The notes: a model not told the origin generated them from the letters alone. A stretch of DNA of 64,000 nt from Gnetum montanum (GCA_015680685.1 MNCI01023583.1:149222-213221), one strand, 5' to 3'. Positions 1 through 11,380 are shown, counted from the first letter of the stretch. A program made the numbers and translations.

Positions 1-530
1 CATTCCCTTGATGATAATAATTTGAAGAAGAAAATAGAAATATGGATTTTATCGATGCCCATGTTATAAATTTTTCACATTGGAAAGCTAATCCATTAGC
101 ATACACCAATACTTTAGGTAGACTAAAACAATTGAGAATTTGATCCTCCAAGAACTTAATCATGTCTAATGTTGAACTTTTTCTTAAAAATTTTGCTTTA
201 GACCATTTAGTAAAATAGTTAGTAATTAATCCAATTTCTTGGATTCCCATCCATTGACTTTTTAATGTACGAAATAAGCTTTTTATTTGTAGATTCAAGT
301 AATCCATTCCCTTGATGATAATAATTTGAAGAAGAAAATAGAAATATGGATTTTTTCGATGCCCATGTTATAAATTCTTCAGATTGAAAAGCTAACCCTT
401 ATCATATACAAATACTTTAGGTAGACTAAAACGATTGAGAATTTGATCTTCCAAGAACTTAATCATGTTTGATGTTGAACTTTTTCTTAAAGATTTTGCT
501 TTAGACCATTTAGTAAAATAGTCAGTAGTT
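1..530. repeat. Direct tandem duplication inside G0 integrase
   Basis: Bases 1-226 are repeated with few differences at 305-530, an offset of about 303-304 bases. Both copies contain the runs cattcccttgatgataat and gaccatttagtaaaatag. The segment in between (about 227-304) codes for the end of the integrase core, so the unit that was doubled is about 100 codons of core. Such duplications usually arise by unequal exchange or replication slippage after insertion. Confidence 0.9.
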
Positions 531-795
531 GTGAGAATAAACTTATGTCCGACTCTCGAAGGAGTAATTATGCCAATAAAATCTAACCTCCATTGCTAAA
601 ATGGTCTATCTGCAATTACTGGTTTTAAGGGAGTTCTAGCCTTTTTGATCTTTAGTCCATGAATTTGACATTTGTAACATCTTTGGATCCTTAAACTAAT
701 ATCTTGGTACATGCTAGGCCAATAAAAACCATAGTGGAGTATATGTTGCGTAGTGAACTTAGGAAACTCATAGAACAAATTAGAATGATCATGGA
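1..795 (-). pseudogene. G0 integrase (zinc-binding and catalytic core), degenerate
   Basis: Integrase would insert the cDNA copy. The minus-strand frame at 778-596 holds the N-terminal HHCC zinc domain: histidines in QHILHYGFYWPSM and the pair CYKC. The core follows: a W-x-L-D-F-I-G start, DYFTKW with the first catalytic Asp, then the D-K-G position near 400, then LESTNK with the catalytic Glu near 290. One in-frame TAG follows the D-K-G. After the Glu region the reading runs into a second copy of the DYFTKW core (about 226-1), a tandem duplication. The normal C-terminal domain is outside the window. The assignment is firm; activity is excluded. Confidence 0.85.
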
Positions 796-904
796 ACTGT
801 TCTAAAATGAAATTGATATTACCATTGTGAACACATTCTAATAAAACTCTCCTAAAATCCTTTCTATATAAGATTCCATCTTTAACTACAAATTTATTTA
901 CCTT

Positions 905-1340
905 TTTTTATGAAAGCTCGCTTCTAAGTTGTAGTTAAATTATTCAAAACCTTTATTGTGTCAAGGAATTCAAGAATTTCATCATACCAGTTTTCTTCAT
1001 GAGTCTTAAGCACACATACTTCATCATCTCTAGCCATTATGTTGGCTAATTTCATTCCTTTAATAGTTTTGCATATTTCGAATGAAAACCTGAAACCTTG
1101 AAGTTTTATGAGCCATTTTCCCCTTTTCAACCCAATTTCATTTTGAGCTAAGAATTGTTTACCCACAAGTTCTATTAGCATAATGCAGACTAATGAGCTT
1201 TCCAAGTAATATTTGAAATGCTGAAGTACCTTAATGACTGCAAATGTTTGTTTTTCTAAGTTTGAATAATTTAATTTTTAACCTTTCAACTGATACCCAA
1301 AAAATCCAATTGGTTCATCTTGTCCTTCATCTTTTTGAGT
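905..1340 (-). pseudogene. G0 RNase H (retroviral-type, downstream of RT)
   Basis: The frame reads LEKQTFAVIKVLQHFKYYL, then about 20 residues on GKQFLAQNEIGLKRGKWLIK, and ends with a G-M-K-L-A-N-I-M-A segment in place of the usual N-x-A-D-A-L-S. This is the standard C-terminal half of the gypsy RT-linked RNase H, which degrades the RNA strand during reverse transcription. The first half is poorly preserved and needs a frame change near 1,205-1,240. It lies between the RT thumb (1,693-1,397) and the integrase zinc domain, the usual gypsy order. Confidence 0.75.
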
Positions 1341-1396
1341 TAAAACAACAACAATTAAAACATTTGAAGCAAAAGCATATAGCCAGAAATCTTCTT

Positions 1397-2360
1397 TCAA
1401 TTTTGGTTTTTACAAGTATGGAGCTCTTGAATAGTCCTTTTGATTTCTACTAAGGCTCTCTTTGATTTTAGTGTTTTCTCTACTAAGACATCTTTCCTTA
1501 GCATATGCATCAAAGGTTTAGTAATTTTAATGAATCCACAGATAAATTTCTTGACAAAATTTATCTTTCCAAAGAAAGATCTAAGAGACTTTTTACTTGT
1601 AGGATGCTTGATATTTTGTACTACTTGAATTTGAGAGTTATCGATAGCAATTCCTTCTTGACAGATTACATGACCTAGTAAACTTCCAAACATAACTCCA
1701 AAGATACATTTCTTAATGAAATACCATACTCACAACATTTGTCAAAAACTTGTTGAAGATGACTAATATGATCTTCCTTCCTCTTTGAAAAGATAGTGAT
1801 ATCATCCAAATAAACCACAATGAACTCACCTATTAAACCTTTAAAGGCTAAGTCCATTGCTCTTTGAAAAGTAGCTACAACATTTGATAATCCAAATGGA
1901 ATTCTTTGGTAAGAAAAAGTTCCCCATTTGGTGATAAATGCTATTTTATATCTGTTACCCTTATCTATCATGATATGATTATAACTGAAAAAACTGTCTC
2001 GAAAAGAACATGCTTGATAACCTTATACTTTAATCAACATTTCATCAATTCTAGGAACTAAGTATTTATCTTTTTCAAAGGCTTTATTCAAATTTCTGAA
2101 ATCTACACAAAAACTAATATTGCCATTCTTCTTCCTTAATAGAACAAGGTTAGCAAGCCATGTCGAATGTTTTATTAGACATATGATTTGTGCTTGCAAT
2201 AACTTTTTGATCTTAGCTTTCATAGCTAACTCAAATAATGGATTAAATTTCCTTTATTTTGTCTAACTAGCTTACAACTGTTTACTAAAGGAATTTTATG
2301 TGCTATCACATCTGGTCTAAAAGCTTTCAGATCATCATAAGACCAAGCAAAATCTTCCAA
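1397..2360 (-). pseudogene. G0 reverse transcriptase, frameshifted
   Basis: RT copies the element RNA into DNA. On the minus strand: FAWSYDDL then HKIPL near 2,350-2,280 (N-terminal RT border); KKNGNISFCVDFRNLNKA (fingers) within 2,223-2,023; YQRIPFGLSNVVATFQRAMD and the catalytic VVYLDD box within 1,971-1,675; the thumb (LGHVICQEGIAID, then LRSFFGKINFVKKFI) within 1,693-1,397. The active-site aspartates YLDD are retained. Frameshifts separate the blocks near 2,225, 1,980 and 1,690. FAWSYDDL ahead of RT is typical of Tat/Ogre relatives. Dead, but unmistakably RT. Confidence 0.9.
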
Positions 2361-2739
2361 ATTATTTTTTTAGGAGTAATAATAAATTTTTCTTGAAAAC
2401 TAAATCCTTTTCCTTTGAGACATTTAACATCTTTGGTATCTCAATAGATTCAAAATTCACTACTTCATAAGCTTGATCATCTAGATTATTTATATCTTTT
2501 TTGGTAAGTAAACGTTTGCTAAACTCATGTTCATAATCAATCACCTTTTTAGGAATGGAATTTCTCTTAAGCCTTGATGTTGTTTTAGGTATGATTTGAC
2601 TTTTGAATTCTTGTTTATTTCTTGAGAACCTAAGTAATTGATCATCATCTACGAATACTTGTAAATTCTTTATGTTATCTACTACTGATGACTGATGTTC
2701 ATTCTTGATCATTACACCTTCATAACTTTCTATCCTTTT

Positions 2740-3214
2740 CACATCTAATGTTGAAGTTGCTTTTCCTAAGTCATATGCTATATAATTATTCTTCCTACCT
2801 ATATTTTCTATTTGGTAGTGATGAATTTGATCCCACATTTTTTAGACAAGTTGGTTATAAGGATGTAAGAATGATCTTTTTACTACAAAATTACCTTTAA
2901 TTTGTTCATAGACTAATTTTGAATCTCCTTTTACAGTGATTACATTGATTCCTTTTTCCAATGTTGTTGTTAGTACAAGAGAAAGATAGATGAATTTATT
3001 TGAATATTTTTGGGGAATCATCCTTTACTAGAACTATTTCAGCTCTTGCACCTTTAGAATTATAAGAACCATAAAAGTATAGTTTCCATTTGCTCTCATC
3101 TTGTGATTCTTCCTTCTTCAAGCTATCAAATTCTTGAAGTGTGCAAATTTTGATCTCCAAAGCTCTTTTTTCAATGACTTTATTCTTTCCATTTGAATTA
3201 ATATTTTCATTCAT
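2740..3214 (-). pseudogene. G0 archaeal-type RNase H (aRNH), upstream of RT
   Basis: Minus-strand reading: KWKLYFYGSYNSKGARAEIV (strands 1-2), then TVKGDSKLVYEQIKGNF with the second catalytic Asp (GDS), then HPYNQL, and finally IENIGRKNNYIAYDLGKATS in place of N-x-x-A-D-x-L-A. This is the second, archaeal-like RNase H known from Tat/Ogre-type plant elements. The first catalytic Asp (usually YFDGS) is Tyr here, and so is the last (usually AD). One TAA splits the frame near 2,840. Its place between protease and RT is unlike the more familiar position after the first RNase H. Confidence 0.75.
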
Positions 3215-3229
3215 TAAAGGTTCACTATA

Positions 3230-3700
3230 TATTTATATTTGATTCAGATTCCCTTTCCAAGGTCGCCACATATGAGAATAATCTATTGATATGTAACTAG
3301 AGAAATTCTTACTTCAACTTCTATGCAACAAAAGACTATGTGAATATGGTATATCTACTACTTAAATAGTTACTCTACTCTTTACATGAGGTTTTGAAGT
3401 GATTTCTAATAGAACATTGGGCAGCTAACCCACAATTTTACCTCTACTTTTGTCCACTTGGACAATCTTTTTATTGGATTGTTTGGGAGTCAAACCAAGT
3501 TTTTTGCATATAGACAATGCCATAATAGTAGATTTAGCTCTAGAATCAACCAGAAAATTATGAATATATTTATCTTTTAACTTCCTTATCAATAAAAAAG
3601 GAGGAGCTTCCTTGTTAGGAGTATAACTAGAGCTAGTTTTTGCTATCTTATCAATGTTAGACACATAGCTTAATTCTGATTCTCCAACTCTCCTTTTACC
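3230..3700 (-). pseudogene. G0 aspartic protease (retropepsin)
   Basis: The frame at 3,664-3,425 reads PPFLLIRKLKDKYIHNFLVD and continues S-R-A-K-S-T-I-M, matching plant gypsy retropepsins in which a D-S-G-A active site follows a loop of hydrophobic strands; here Gly has become Arg. Past a stop at 3,425 the same reading continues with a block like the conserved D-I-P-x-S-Y-x-x-L-L-x-R segment (DIPYSHSLLLHRS near 3,350) found between protease and the next domain in Tat/Ogre-like polyproteins. It would process gag-pol. The damaged active site rules out activity. Confidence 0.75.
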
Positions 3701-4080
3701 TTTAATTAACTTAAAAGCCTTTCTTTATTGATCTCCAATATGTAACAATTAGTATATGCTAATATTGGCCTTGACATGTTTGAGATCCTCAAATAGATCA
3801 TGTTCTCCATCTCCATAAAAGCCTGGTTTCTTCATCGATTTATTAAGAGTTTGATTTTGAGTACATTGCTCTACTTGATCTTCTTTATTTTTATTTTTCC
3901 TTCCTCTACTTGGTTAAAAAACCTTTCTCTTAGTAGAAGGGTCAAAAATAACGTTTGAAGGCTTGGAAGTAGTTAACCTTTCTTTTGATTGAAGATTATA
4001 CCCATTTTCCTCATTGTTATTACACTCTTCATCTGAGGATATATCCTCTTTAAAACTTGATAGAGAAGTATCACTAGACC
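3668..4080 (-). pseudogene. G0 gag, C-terminal part (left of E1)
   Basis: The frame from 4,080 leftwards codes an acidic, serine-rich stretch (SSDTSLSSFKEDISSDEE). It joins in frame with the reading at about 12,330-12,222 if E1 and one copy of its 5-bp target duplication are removed. The end of gag and the link to protease (3,914-3,670) carry several stops. No zinc knuckle is recognisable. Confidence 0.65.
4076..4080. repeat. E1 target-site duplication, left copy
   Basis: AGACC; its partner is AGATC at 12,222-12,226. Keeping only one copy restores the G0 gag reading frame, which supports the call. Confidence 0.75.
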
Positions 4081-4518
4081 TGATGAGTGATGAGGTATCC
4101 CTATGCTCAACCATATGAATACGAGTATCCACGCATGTTCTGGTCAAATTCCAAGGACTAAGTGCTTATGCGCCTTTACAGAACAAGGACGGGTTAGTCA
4201 ATCATTGTCTTCCCAAGCTTACTTGTATGGCACAATTGTATGGTTAAGTAAACTTGAGGTATATGATTTTTATATATTTTTTATGTTTATGTCGTAGTGC
4301 TACAAAGGGGGAAGTGAACTAATTAAGTAACTAATTCAATTTAACTAATCTACTATGCTCTAACTAGTCATAACACTAGCATTTGTACCTACTTGTCGTA
4401 CACATCTTGAACCAATGCAACACTACTGGGATTACCACATGCTAATCGTTACTGGGTTACCAAGTGTCCCACACATGCTCGAAGTGGTCGTATTGAGTGT
4501 GCTTACTTGGGGGAGTTA

Positions 4519-4520
4519 AC

Positions 4521-4565
<45 letters not shown>

Positions 4566-4573
4566 NAGAGAGA
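4519..4573. repeat. AG dinucleotide microsatellite in E1 3' LTR
   Basis: About 25 AG units with one N at 4,566. The other LTR has only about eight units at the same place, so the array expanded after insertion or is mis-sized in the assembly. Confidence 0.95.
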
Positions 4574-4844
4574 ACATTAATTAACTAAGGAAAGCATTAA
4601 ATAACTATAAATAACATTAAATAAGTGATTTTTAATGTTGCAAGGTTTATCACAAAGTTCATCTTTATTTCTGGCCATAAGGTGTGCTCAGGTACACAAT
4701 GCTCAAATAAAGATTCGTTCCTATTATGACTCCTACTGTGGGCACTTAGAAATAATTTTAACTCTAAGAAGGAAAAAAGGCAAGATTTTGGGTAAGGGAC
4801 TAAGACTAATTAACTAACTATTGCCAAACTAAGTGTGCCCACCT

Positions 4845-4855
4845 CTTATTTATAG
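4845..4855 (-). promoter_or_regulatory. TATA box in E1 3' LTR
   Basis: CTATAAATAAG on the minus strand, at the same LTR position as 12,101-12,111 and as the TATA of element D (near 63,502), so it is conserved across the family. Confidence 0.7.
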
Positions 4856-4965
4856 GTGACAAGACAGGCCCCAATATTGGATGTCTAATATTGCTTAGAA
4901 GGCTTCGATATCGCATACCTGATATCGTAGATGCAATATCGTAGCCCCGATATCATGGCTCATCA

Positions 4966-4978
4966 TACCCCCACAACT
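4966..4978 (-). promoter_or_regulatory. E1 polypurine tract
   Basis: Minus strand GTTGTGGGGGTA directly before the 3' LTR. Element D has the same feature (GGGGGTA) before its LTR at 63,309. Confidence 0.7.
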
Positions 4979-6940
4979 GAATGAAAACTCATCCTCGAGT
5001 TCCTTACAAAATATTGGAAAGGTATGGGATTATTGACTGAATGAGAACTGATAACGATAGGGAATAATAGACTCAAAGTACCCTATGAACAGATCGAAAA
5101 ACATATTACAACATTGTTTTTCATGTCCATTATGGTGAACACTATACATGGATGACATCTAGACCCTCATCTAACAACTTGAAGAGAAAGAGAGAGAGAA
5201 AAGAAAATGAGGCACGTTGTTGCTAATGTCAAAAATGTGCATTCTATTGTTCATCCATAGCCACATGACCAAACTTGTTCCTTTTGTAAATGTTCCAACT
5301 CTAGTCCATCTCGAGTGCTTGCTCCTATCCTTGTCCATTGTTCATGTAATCACCATTTGCACACACAAAATAGTCACGAATTAGCAAGGATAGATAAGCC
5401 ATAATGTAATTGATACCTTGCCTCAATATAAATGCATTGGCTGGGTTGTGGGCATGGTAGATACTGGGTTAGAGGTTTTTAATTGATAACTACCCAAGGT
5501 GTAGGGGTGAGGTAGGTAATTGAATGGAAAAATTTGTGACAAGGCCCCCATGTCTAAGAGCAAACCTCTAGTAGCGATAGGGTGGAAAGACTGAAGGAAC
5601 AATGAAGATGAGGGAAATAACAATGATGAAGCTAATAAAATGGATGTCATGGATGGGGATGAAACAAGAAATGGTTGATTGCAAAGAATGTTTAAGGAAA
5701 AAAATTAACAATTGCACCAAAAAGGAATGTCAGTGGATCCTCCCCAAAGTAGGCCCATGCCTTTTATGCCCTGATAGACTCACAAACCGAAGAGTCTGTA
5801 GGCTCTCAGAATGACATATGGAAAAAATGGTTAAGAACTTACCCACAAGAATTTACCAAAGACTAACAATGCATCAACCAAGACATAGACTAATCATAAA
5901 ATCGGTAATGAGGTGGAATATGGGAAGAAATATGGAAGGACAGGAAGAAATGAAATGGAATCCCAAGAGAAAGGTTGTGTAAAGTCCCTTGTGTATTATG
6001 TGGTTAAGGTGACTGAATAAAATTCATCCCAAGTTTGGACTCACCAACCACATCCAGTGACCTTGCATCAATACATTTGACCAACCCATCCTCATGAAGC
6101 AACAAGAATGCATCCATCAAGTCACCACCATTCCAAGGAGAGAAAGATAGGGAAGCAGGAAGCGAGAAAGGGCCTTAGTTAGAGGGAACCTTCAAGCATG
6201 GGTAACATGTCTTTCCAGTGCCATAACCAATGTTTGCAGCCCATGTTTCTTTATTTTATCTAAGGGGCGTGCTTTGAATTCCCACTAGTTTTCTTTTTAT
6301 TTTGCTTGAGAACCACATCATGCAAAGACTTATTTAGATTCATTCAACTTCCTGATATTTGGTCAATAGTGGAATGGCAGAAGACTCATGAAAAGCATCC
6401 AAGTACCCAAGAGAATAGTCAGCACAAATGCGTTGAATCCTGTTAAAGTCACACCCTTTTCAATCCATTTGAATCTTTCCTTGGTTCGAAAAGTACTAAG
6501 CCACCAGTTCATTAATAAGTTTTTCTTAGAAAAAAGGGATAGTACACTTCCAAATAAAGGGGAATCATAGAGTTGAATGGATGATGTGGACTCATTGCCT
6601 ATTTTATCAAAAGAAACCATATCTTAGTATCAACATTGAAAATCAAAGGCAAAAACCAAACATTAACAATCAACACCATTATAGGACAATCCACCATTAT
6701 GAGAACTTATTGTATGACAAATGAAAGTAAATCAAACAAAAAAAGAAATAGTAAGAATGGTAATGATGATGTAAAACAAAAAATAAGTAAAGATGAAAAA
6801 TGTGTAAAAAAAAATATGTAAAATAAAAAAGGAAAAGGAACTGAGAGCTTAGAATGGTTAGCATTGGTGGCCATCTCCCCCATGACTGAGTTGGAAGGAG
6901 GAGATCTAAATTAAGGAGTAGGGTTGTCCATTAATAGAGG
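4979..6940 (-). other. E1 3' region without genes
   Basis: About 2 kb between the RT remnant and the polypurine tract. Read as reverse complement it resembles 61,350-63,300 of element D (for example the run containing CATGGGGGAGATGGCCACC at about 6,866-6,884 and at 61,350). This is therefore shared 3' non-coding sequence of the family. The short ORFs here are not conserved between the two copies. Confidence 0.6.
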
Positions 6941-6944
6941 TAGT

Positions 6945-7703
6945 GTTAGTACTAGTTTTTGTTGAGGCTTTAATGGTTTTGCAACCTTCAAAACATTCTC
7001 AATAAAGCATCTATAATAGCCAGTATGTCCAAGGAATGACAAGATATCTTTTACAATTTTAGGTTAATGAGTGATTCCTTGGATGACTTTAATCTTTTAA
7101 GGATCTACCTCTATCCTTGTTTGTAAAATCTTGTGCGCTAATACAACACCTTCTTGGACCATTAAATGGATTTTTTGCCAATTAAGTCTTAAGTTGGTTT
7201 CAACACATCGTTTTAGTACTTGCTCTAATCGGTCCAATGCTTATTCGAAGTCCACTTCGTAGGTGAGAAATTATCCATAAAGACCTCCACAACATTTCCT
7301 ATTTTCTATTGAAATATGCTTAGAACCAAACATTGAAATGTTGCATAGGCATTACATAAGCCAAACAACATCTACTTATATACAAATTTCCTTCAAGGAC
7401 TTGTGAACATAGTCTTGGCTTAGCCTTCTGGGGATGTTTGAATTTGGTCGTATCCAGAAAACTATAGTAGTGATGCCCTGCAATGGTATCTAAGACTTGG
7501 TCGATGAATGGCAATAGGAAGTAGTCTTTGAATGTTGCCATGTTCAATAGCCTAAAGTCTATACACACCCTCCATTTACCTCCCTTTTTGGGCACAATGA
7601 CTAAGGGACTAACCCATTCACTATTAGCAATGGGGTAGATGAACTCAGCTTTTAGAAGATATTTAAATTCTTCCTTAACCACTTGCTTTAGCTTTGGGTT
7701 CAA
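6945..7703 (-). pseudogene. E1 reverse transcriptase, partial
   Basis: Minus strand: LNPKLKQVVKEEF in altered form opens the frame; SEWVSPLVIVPKKGGKWRVC and DFRLLNMATFKDYFLLPFID are the RT fingers; LFGLCNAYATFQ is the B-motif. The catalytic box reads VFMDN near 7,285, where F-M-D-D is expected, so the second Asp is Asn. The thumb follows (LNWQKIHLMVQEGVVLAHKI, then FLGHTGYYRCFIENV) to about 6,970. The reading then meets the shared 3' region with no RNase H or integrase. Frameshift near 7,390. Dead and incomplete. Confidence 0.88.
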
Positions 7704-7799
7704 TCGCCTCTACGGTTGTCATCAAGGCTTCATAGAGGGGTCAGTGTAAATTCTGTGTCAGCATATCCTAGGATCTATTCCAGTTAATTTGGGATATGA

Positions 7800-8640
7800 C
7801 AAAGCAAAGGCTTTCAACCATTTGTTTACCATTTTCAGCAGTCTCCCTTTTTGCTAAGTAGCGAGCTTAGCATTAATAATTACCAATTTTCCATTCTTGA
7901 GAGTGGGCAATGGTTTTAACTCAAGGGGCTCTTGCTTAAACTTATCAGGGATTTCCAACTTCCCTTAGTTGATATTTTCAAGGTCAGGACTTGGAAGTTG
8001 GTGATGGACTTGCTCTAATGTATCTATGCTATCGATATAAGCGCAAGTTAAACCCTTAGTTGGTTCCATGCATATAGTTAAACTGCTCTCTCGATTAGCT
8101 ATCATCCACTGGGTGCCTTCTTGTCTTGTGGCTACTACATACAAGCACCTTTGTATGTTAGTCAATTGTGCACACTGATTGCATGCAGGCAATGTTAAAC
8201 GTTGTACAAACTAGGACTTCTGCACGCAATTACACCCTGTGTCATTGTATGCGATACATGGAAATTTCTTTTTTGTGATATTTCCAAATGTATTTTCCTT
8301 TGATATTTCTAGGGAAAGATCATGTATTCCTAGGCATGCGTCAATTATGCTTAGGTAAGATCTTCCCATTATGATTGGGAAGTCCCCCTTACTGTTGTTG
8401 ACTTGAATCACTAGGAAGTTAACTAGATACGATCATTCACAAACAGTGGTAACAATGTCCTCCATTAGTCCTAACAGGACAGTGATGGACTGGTTGGCCA
8501 ACTCTAAACAAATGTTACTTTTTTTTAGTGGAGGTAGGTTCTAGGCTTTGTATATTTCTTGAGAGATTAAGTTGACACCAGAAATTGAATCCAAAAGAGC
8601 TTTGCACAACTAATTCCTAGCAATTTGTAAATATATAAGA
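7800..8640 (-). pseudogene. E1 aspartic protease and linker
   Basis: Minus strand: LLDSISGVNLISQEIY, with Asp-Ser of the active site kept but Gly lost; then GDFPIIMGRSYLSIIDACLG, the flap and second conserved region of retropepsin (8,411-8,211). The linker at 8,192-7,965 includes QRCLYVVATRQE. Element D has the same sequence blocks with an intact D-S-G. Stops and frameshifts are present. Confidence 0.75.
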
Positions 8641-11300
8641 GGACTCCCAAGATTGAAGAATTTTCTAGGAAGATGGCCAACCTTAATCCAATCAGTAATG
8701 GCATGTGTCAACATGACCATGTGCGTTGAATGTGGCCTTTGGTTTGAAGGGAGTTTTGAAGTTTTGAATGATGGTGAGGCCTTTGGAGAGTTAGCCACTT
8801 GTGATTGCAAGGACTTGGTTGGACTGTTGGTCCTAAAGAAAGGTCTCTTCTTTGCAAGGTTGTCCAAACCAATAGTAGGTTGAGAGTTAATGGTCCTTGT
8901 TGCATTGTGTTGCTATGGCTAGGCAGGGAGCTCACCCTGCATAGTTGGAGTAGGTGGTAATAGAGCTAAGGGTGGAAGAGATGCAGCCGGATGAAAAGGA
9001 TGGTATGTTTGTGGACATCACCCCTAGGAGAAGGAGTCCTATAATACTCATGGGCTTGGTAGTGAGGTCGGGGGTGACGTGACTAGTGGAGTCACATGGA
9101 AAGATTGGCTGCTGAACGTAGTATCCATACGGGTCAGGTTGACGGTAAGGATACTATTGTCGTGGTGGTGGCATTCCCCATAATTGTGGGTGCTACCACT
9201 ATTAATACTACTCATTTGGTTGTGGTGGGATTCCACTTGGATAATACATCAAGGGTTAGTGGAACTGCCTTGGGTTACCTTGGGGATAAGATAACCTTTG
9301 GGGTGTTTTCCTTCTATTTAATCATGGGTTTAGTGCATATACCCTAGACTCTTGTAGATGTGAGTTTATAGGACAACATCCCTTAGGATGGTCATATTGG
9401 CATATCTCACATCCACATCATTGTCTATATCCAAATCCACAATCTCTTCTATGATGGCAACTTTGCCCTTACCTTTGTTACGTGCATATTCAGCTTCTTT
9501 CTTTTTTCTCTTTTCTTGATCACTATCTTCCTCTCTAGACTCCTCTACTATTTTGAGAATGGTTTGAAATCTATTATCTAGGGAGTCCCACATTTGGTCT
9601 ACCTTTGTTGATACTTCCTATGCCAATTTTTGAATGAGCAAAGTTTTACTATTCACCATCTCTTCAAGTGGTGACTCTTCTTCATCCTCACAAAATGTAA
9701 CTCCCTTCTTCCGAAGAGAAGGATCTCTATTATATTCTTCCACACTCTCTCTTTTCCTTAACTCACATTCTTCTTTGGTAACTTGCTCCAAAACTCTTTG
9801 TACTTGATGGGCTCTAAGCTCAGATAGTCTTCCTTAGGCATAAGTCCCAAGGGTTCTTCGCATTTCATGCCTAAGTCCATCTACGAGATGACATAGTTGT
9901 TCCCTTTGCAAGTAACCATGGCCTGGGCAATGATGTAATAGTGCATAATATCAACCCATGGTAGCATCCAAGGGTTTATGTCCTCCTTGTTTCCATCCTT
10001 GGATTTTCTTTTGCAAGTTGGACACTTGTGAGTACACTTGATACTTATCATTGAACAATTCTAACATGGTACTACATTGGCAAATGGATTCCAGTTCTAA
10101 GGACCGGTACCAGCTTTCTACTTCCTTGATCAGTATCCATGGAAACAACTTGAGTTTTTGCCACTCATTTTCTATGTTTTACAAGGCACATGCATTGTGA
10201 AATGTTTGCAAATGATTTTGAGGATCAGAATTGTATCCCCCTTCAAATTGTGAGATATTGTTCATGTCCAATCTTTTGATCCTACTATCTTTTTAGTGCC
10301 TTGTTGGGATTCTAATAGCCTTAATTATATCTAGCATACTTACAGTAGGAAGTAGGGGTTCATCGTGATCGTACTATCTATGGTGTCTATGATGCCTATG
10401 TTGTTCCCTACTCTCCCTTCTTTCATGATGAGTTTCTCTAGGATGCCCTCATCTCCTTTCTTGGCTGCTTTGTCTATGACTCCCATTTCACTTACCATTA
10501 TCCTTAGGGTCTTTTTCCTTGTGACTGCATCCAGATCCTAAAGGAGAGGATGAAGAAGATGATGAAGGTGAAGAAGAAGGAGAACCAACACCATTATGGT
10601 GCCTACTTCCTTCTCTTCAGTGGTCACAACCTCAATCGCTATTATGATCAGAATGTCCATCTTTGTCATGTGTTCATGTTTCTTTTTCAAACCTTTTGTG
10701 TTTATCAATATCAGAATATGGGTTATGGATAGTTGAGTGAAGATTCTAATACACCACCCCTTGACCAAAGTCAATAGGAGGAACATCATTATGTGGGAGA
10801 CTTCCTGAGGTAGGTTCACCACTCTCATTTTCACCTATACCATACAAGACATTCTGAGATAACTTCCCCTTCATGGATTCATAACATCTCTCTTGTTGTA
10901 GATCCCTTTGATGTTGTGCCTCCGTGGATTGATACTCTCTTGAGTTGTGATCATGCACAATGTACTCTACTTGTAAGTGCTGCATACCAATTCGTGTGAG
11001 AGCACGAAGGAGCATGCCTAGGACTGAGCGATTAGGAGGTAACACTATGTTACCTTCTAAATCTCACCAACGTAGTTGTTCATCCTAATGGAGGATAAAG
11101 GTAAAGTTTGGTATATACTCATTAGGATGAACATATACCACATGAAACTATTAGGGTACTGGCGGGTCGTCATGTGTACTACGCCTCTGATTATTCCTTG
11201 TATCGGACCTAGGCAGTGAAACACTCTTGTAAGAAGAAGGAGACACAATTGTCTATTCAATGTGCAATATTCCTCTTGATAATTGTAAAATAACCAACCC
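8640..11300 (-). pseudogene. E1 gag and proline-rich linker
   Basis: The retrotrans_gag core lies near 10,270-9,890: WYRSLELES, then FNDKYQVYSQVSNLQKKI, then a segment like Q-x-x-G-x-x-P-L-D-A with CPGHG near 9,920. Charged sequence follows to 9,366. A Pro-rich linker near 8,960 (PTMQGELPA, then KKRPFFRT and VGHLPRKF) also occurs in element D. The N-terminal part (11,045-10,746) is not recognisable. Many stops; no zinc knuckle seen. Confidence 0.7.
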
Positions 11301-11360
11301 TAAGGGTTCGTTCTAATGATAGGAAGATTTCTAAGTTTTATTTAGCGCACAAACAACAAA

Positions 11361-11379
11361 GTCCCTGGCAACAATGCCA
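11361..11379 (-). promoter_or_regulatory. E1 primer-binding site (tRNA-Asp)
   Basis: Minus strand TGGCATTGTTGCCAGGGAC, one base inside the 5' LTR. It matches the complement of the plant tRNA-Asp 3' end (TGGCGCCGTTGCCGGGGA) apart from a few mostly C-to-T or G-to-A changes. Confidence 0.8.
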
Positions 11380-11380
11380 A

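Larger units (their letters stand above)
4081..4965 (-). repeat. E1 3' LTR
   Basis: 885 bases, paired with 11,381-12,221. In element orientation it starts TGATGAGCCATGATATC. U3 holds several GATATC/CGATATC palindromes (4,900-4,957) just before the TATA box CTATAAATAAG (4,855-4,845). A long AG microsatellite (4,519-4,573) accounts for much of its extra length over the other LTR. Confidence 0.92.

Noticed and set aside
1-4080. Possibility that G0 is an endogenous pararetrovirus
   Set aside because: It has a retrotransposon-type integrase with zinc domain and DD-E core downstream of RT/RNase H and no movement-protein motif, so it is a Ty3/gypsy element.
10538-11260. Plus- and minus-strand ORFs around the E1 gag (10,550-10,732; 11,057-11,260)
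   Set aside because: They are shadows of, or out of frame with, the gag reading and are not supported by element D or by domains.
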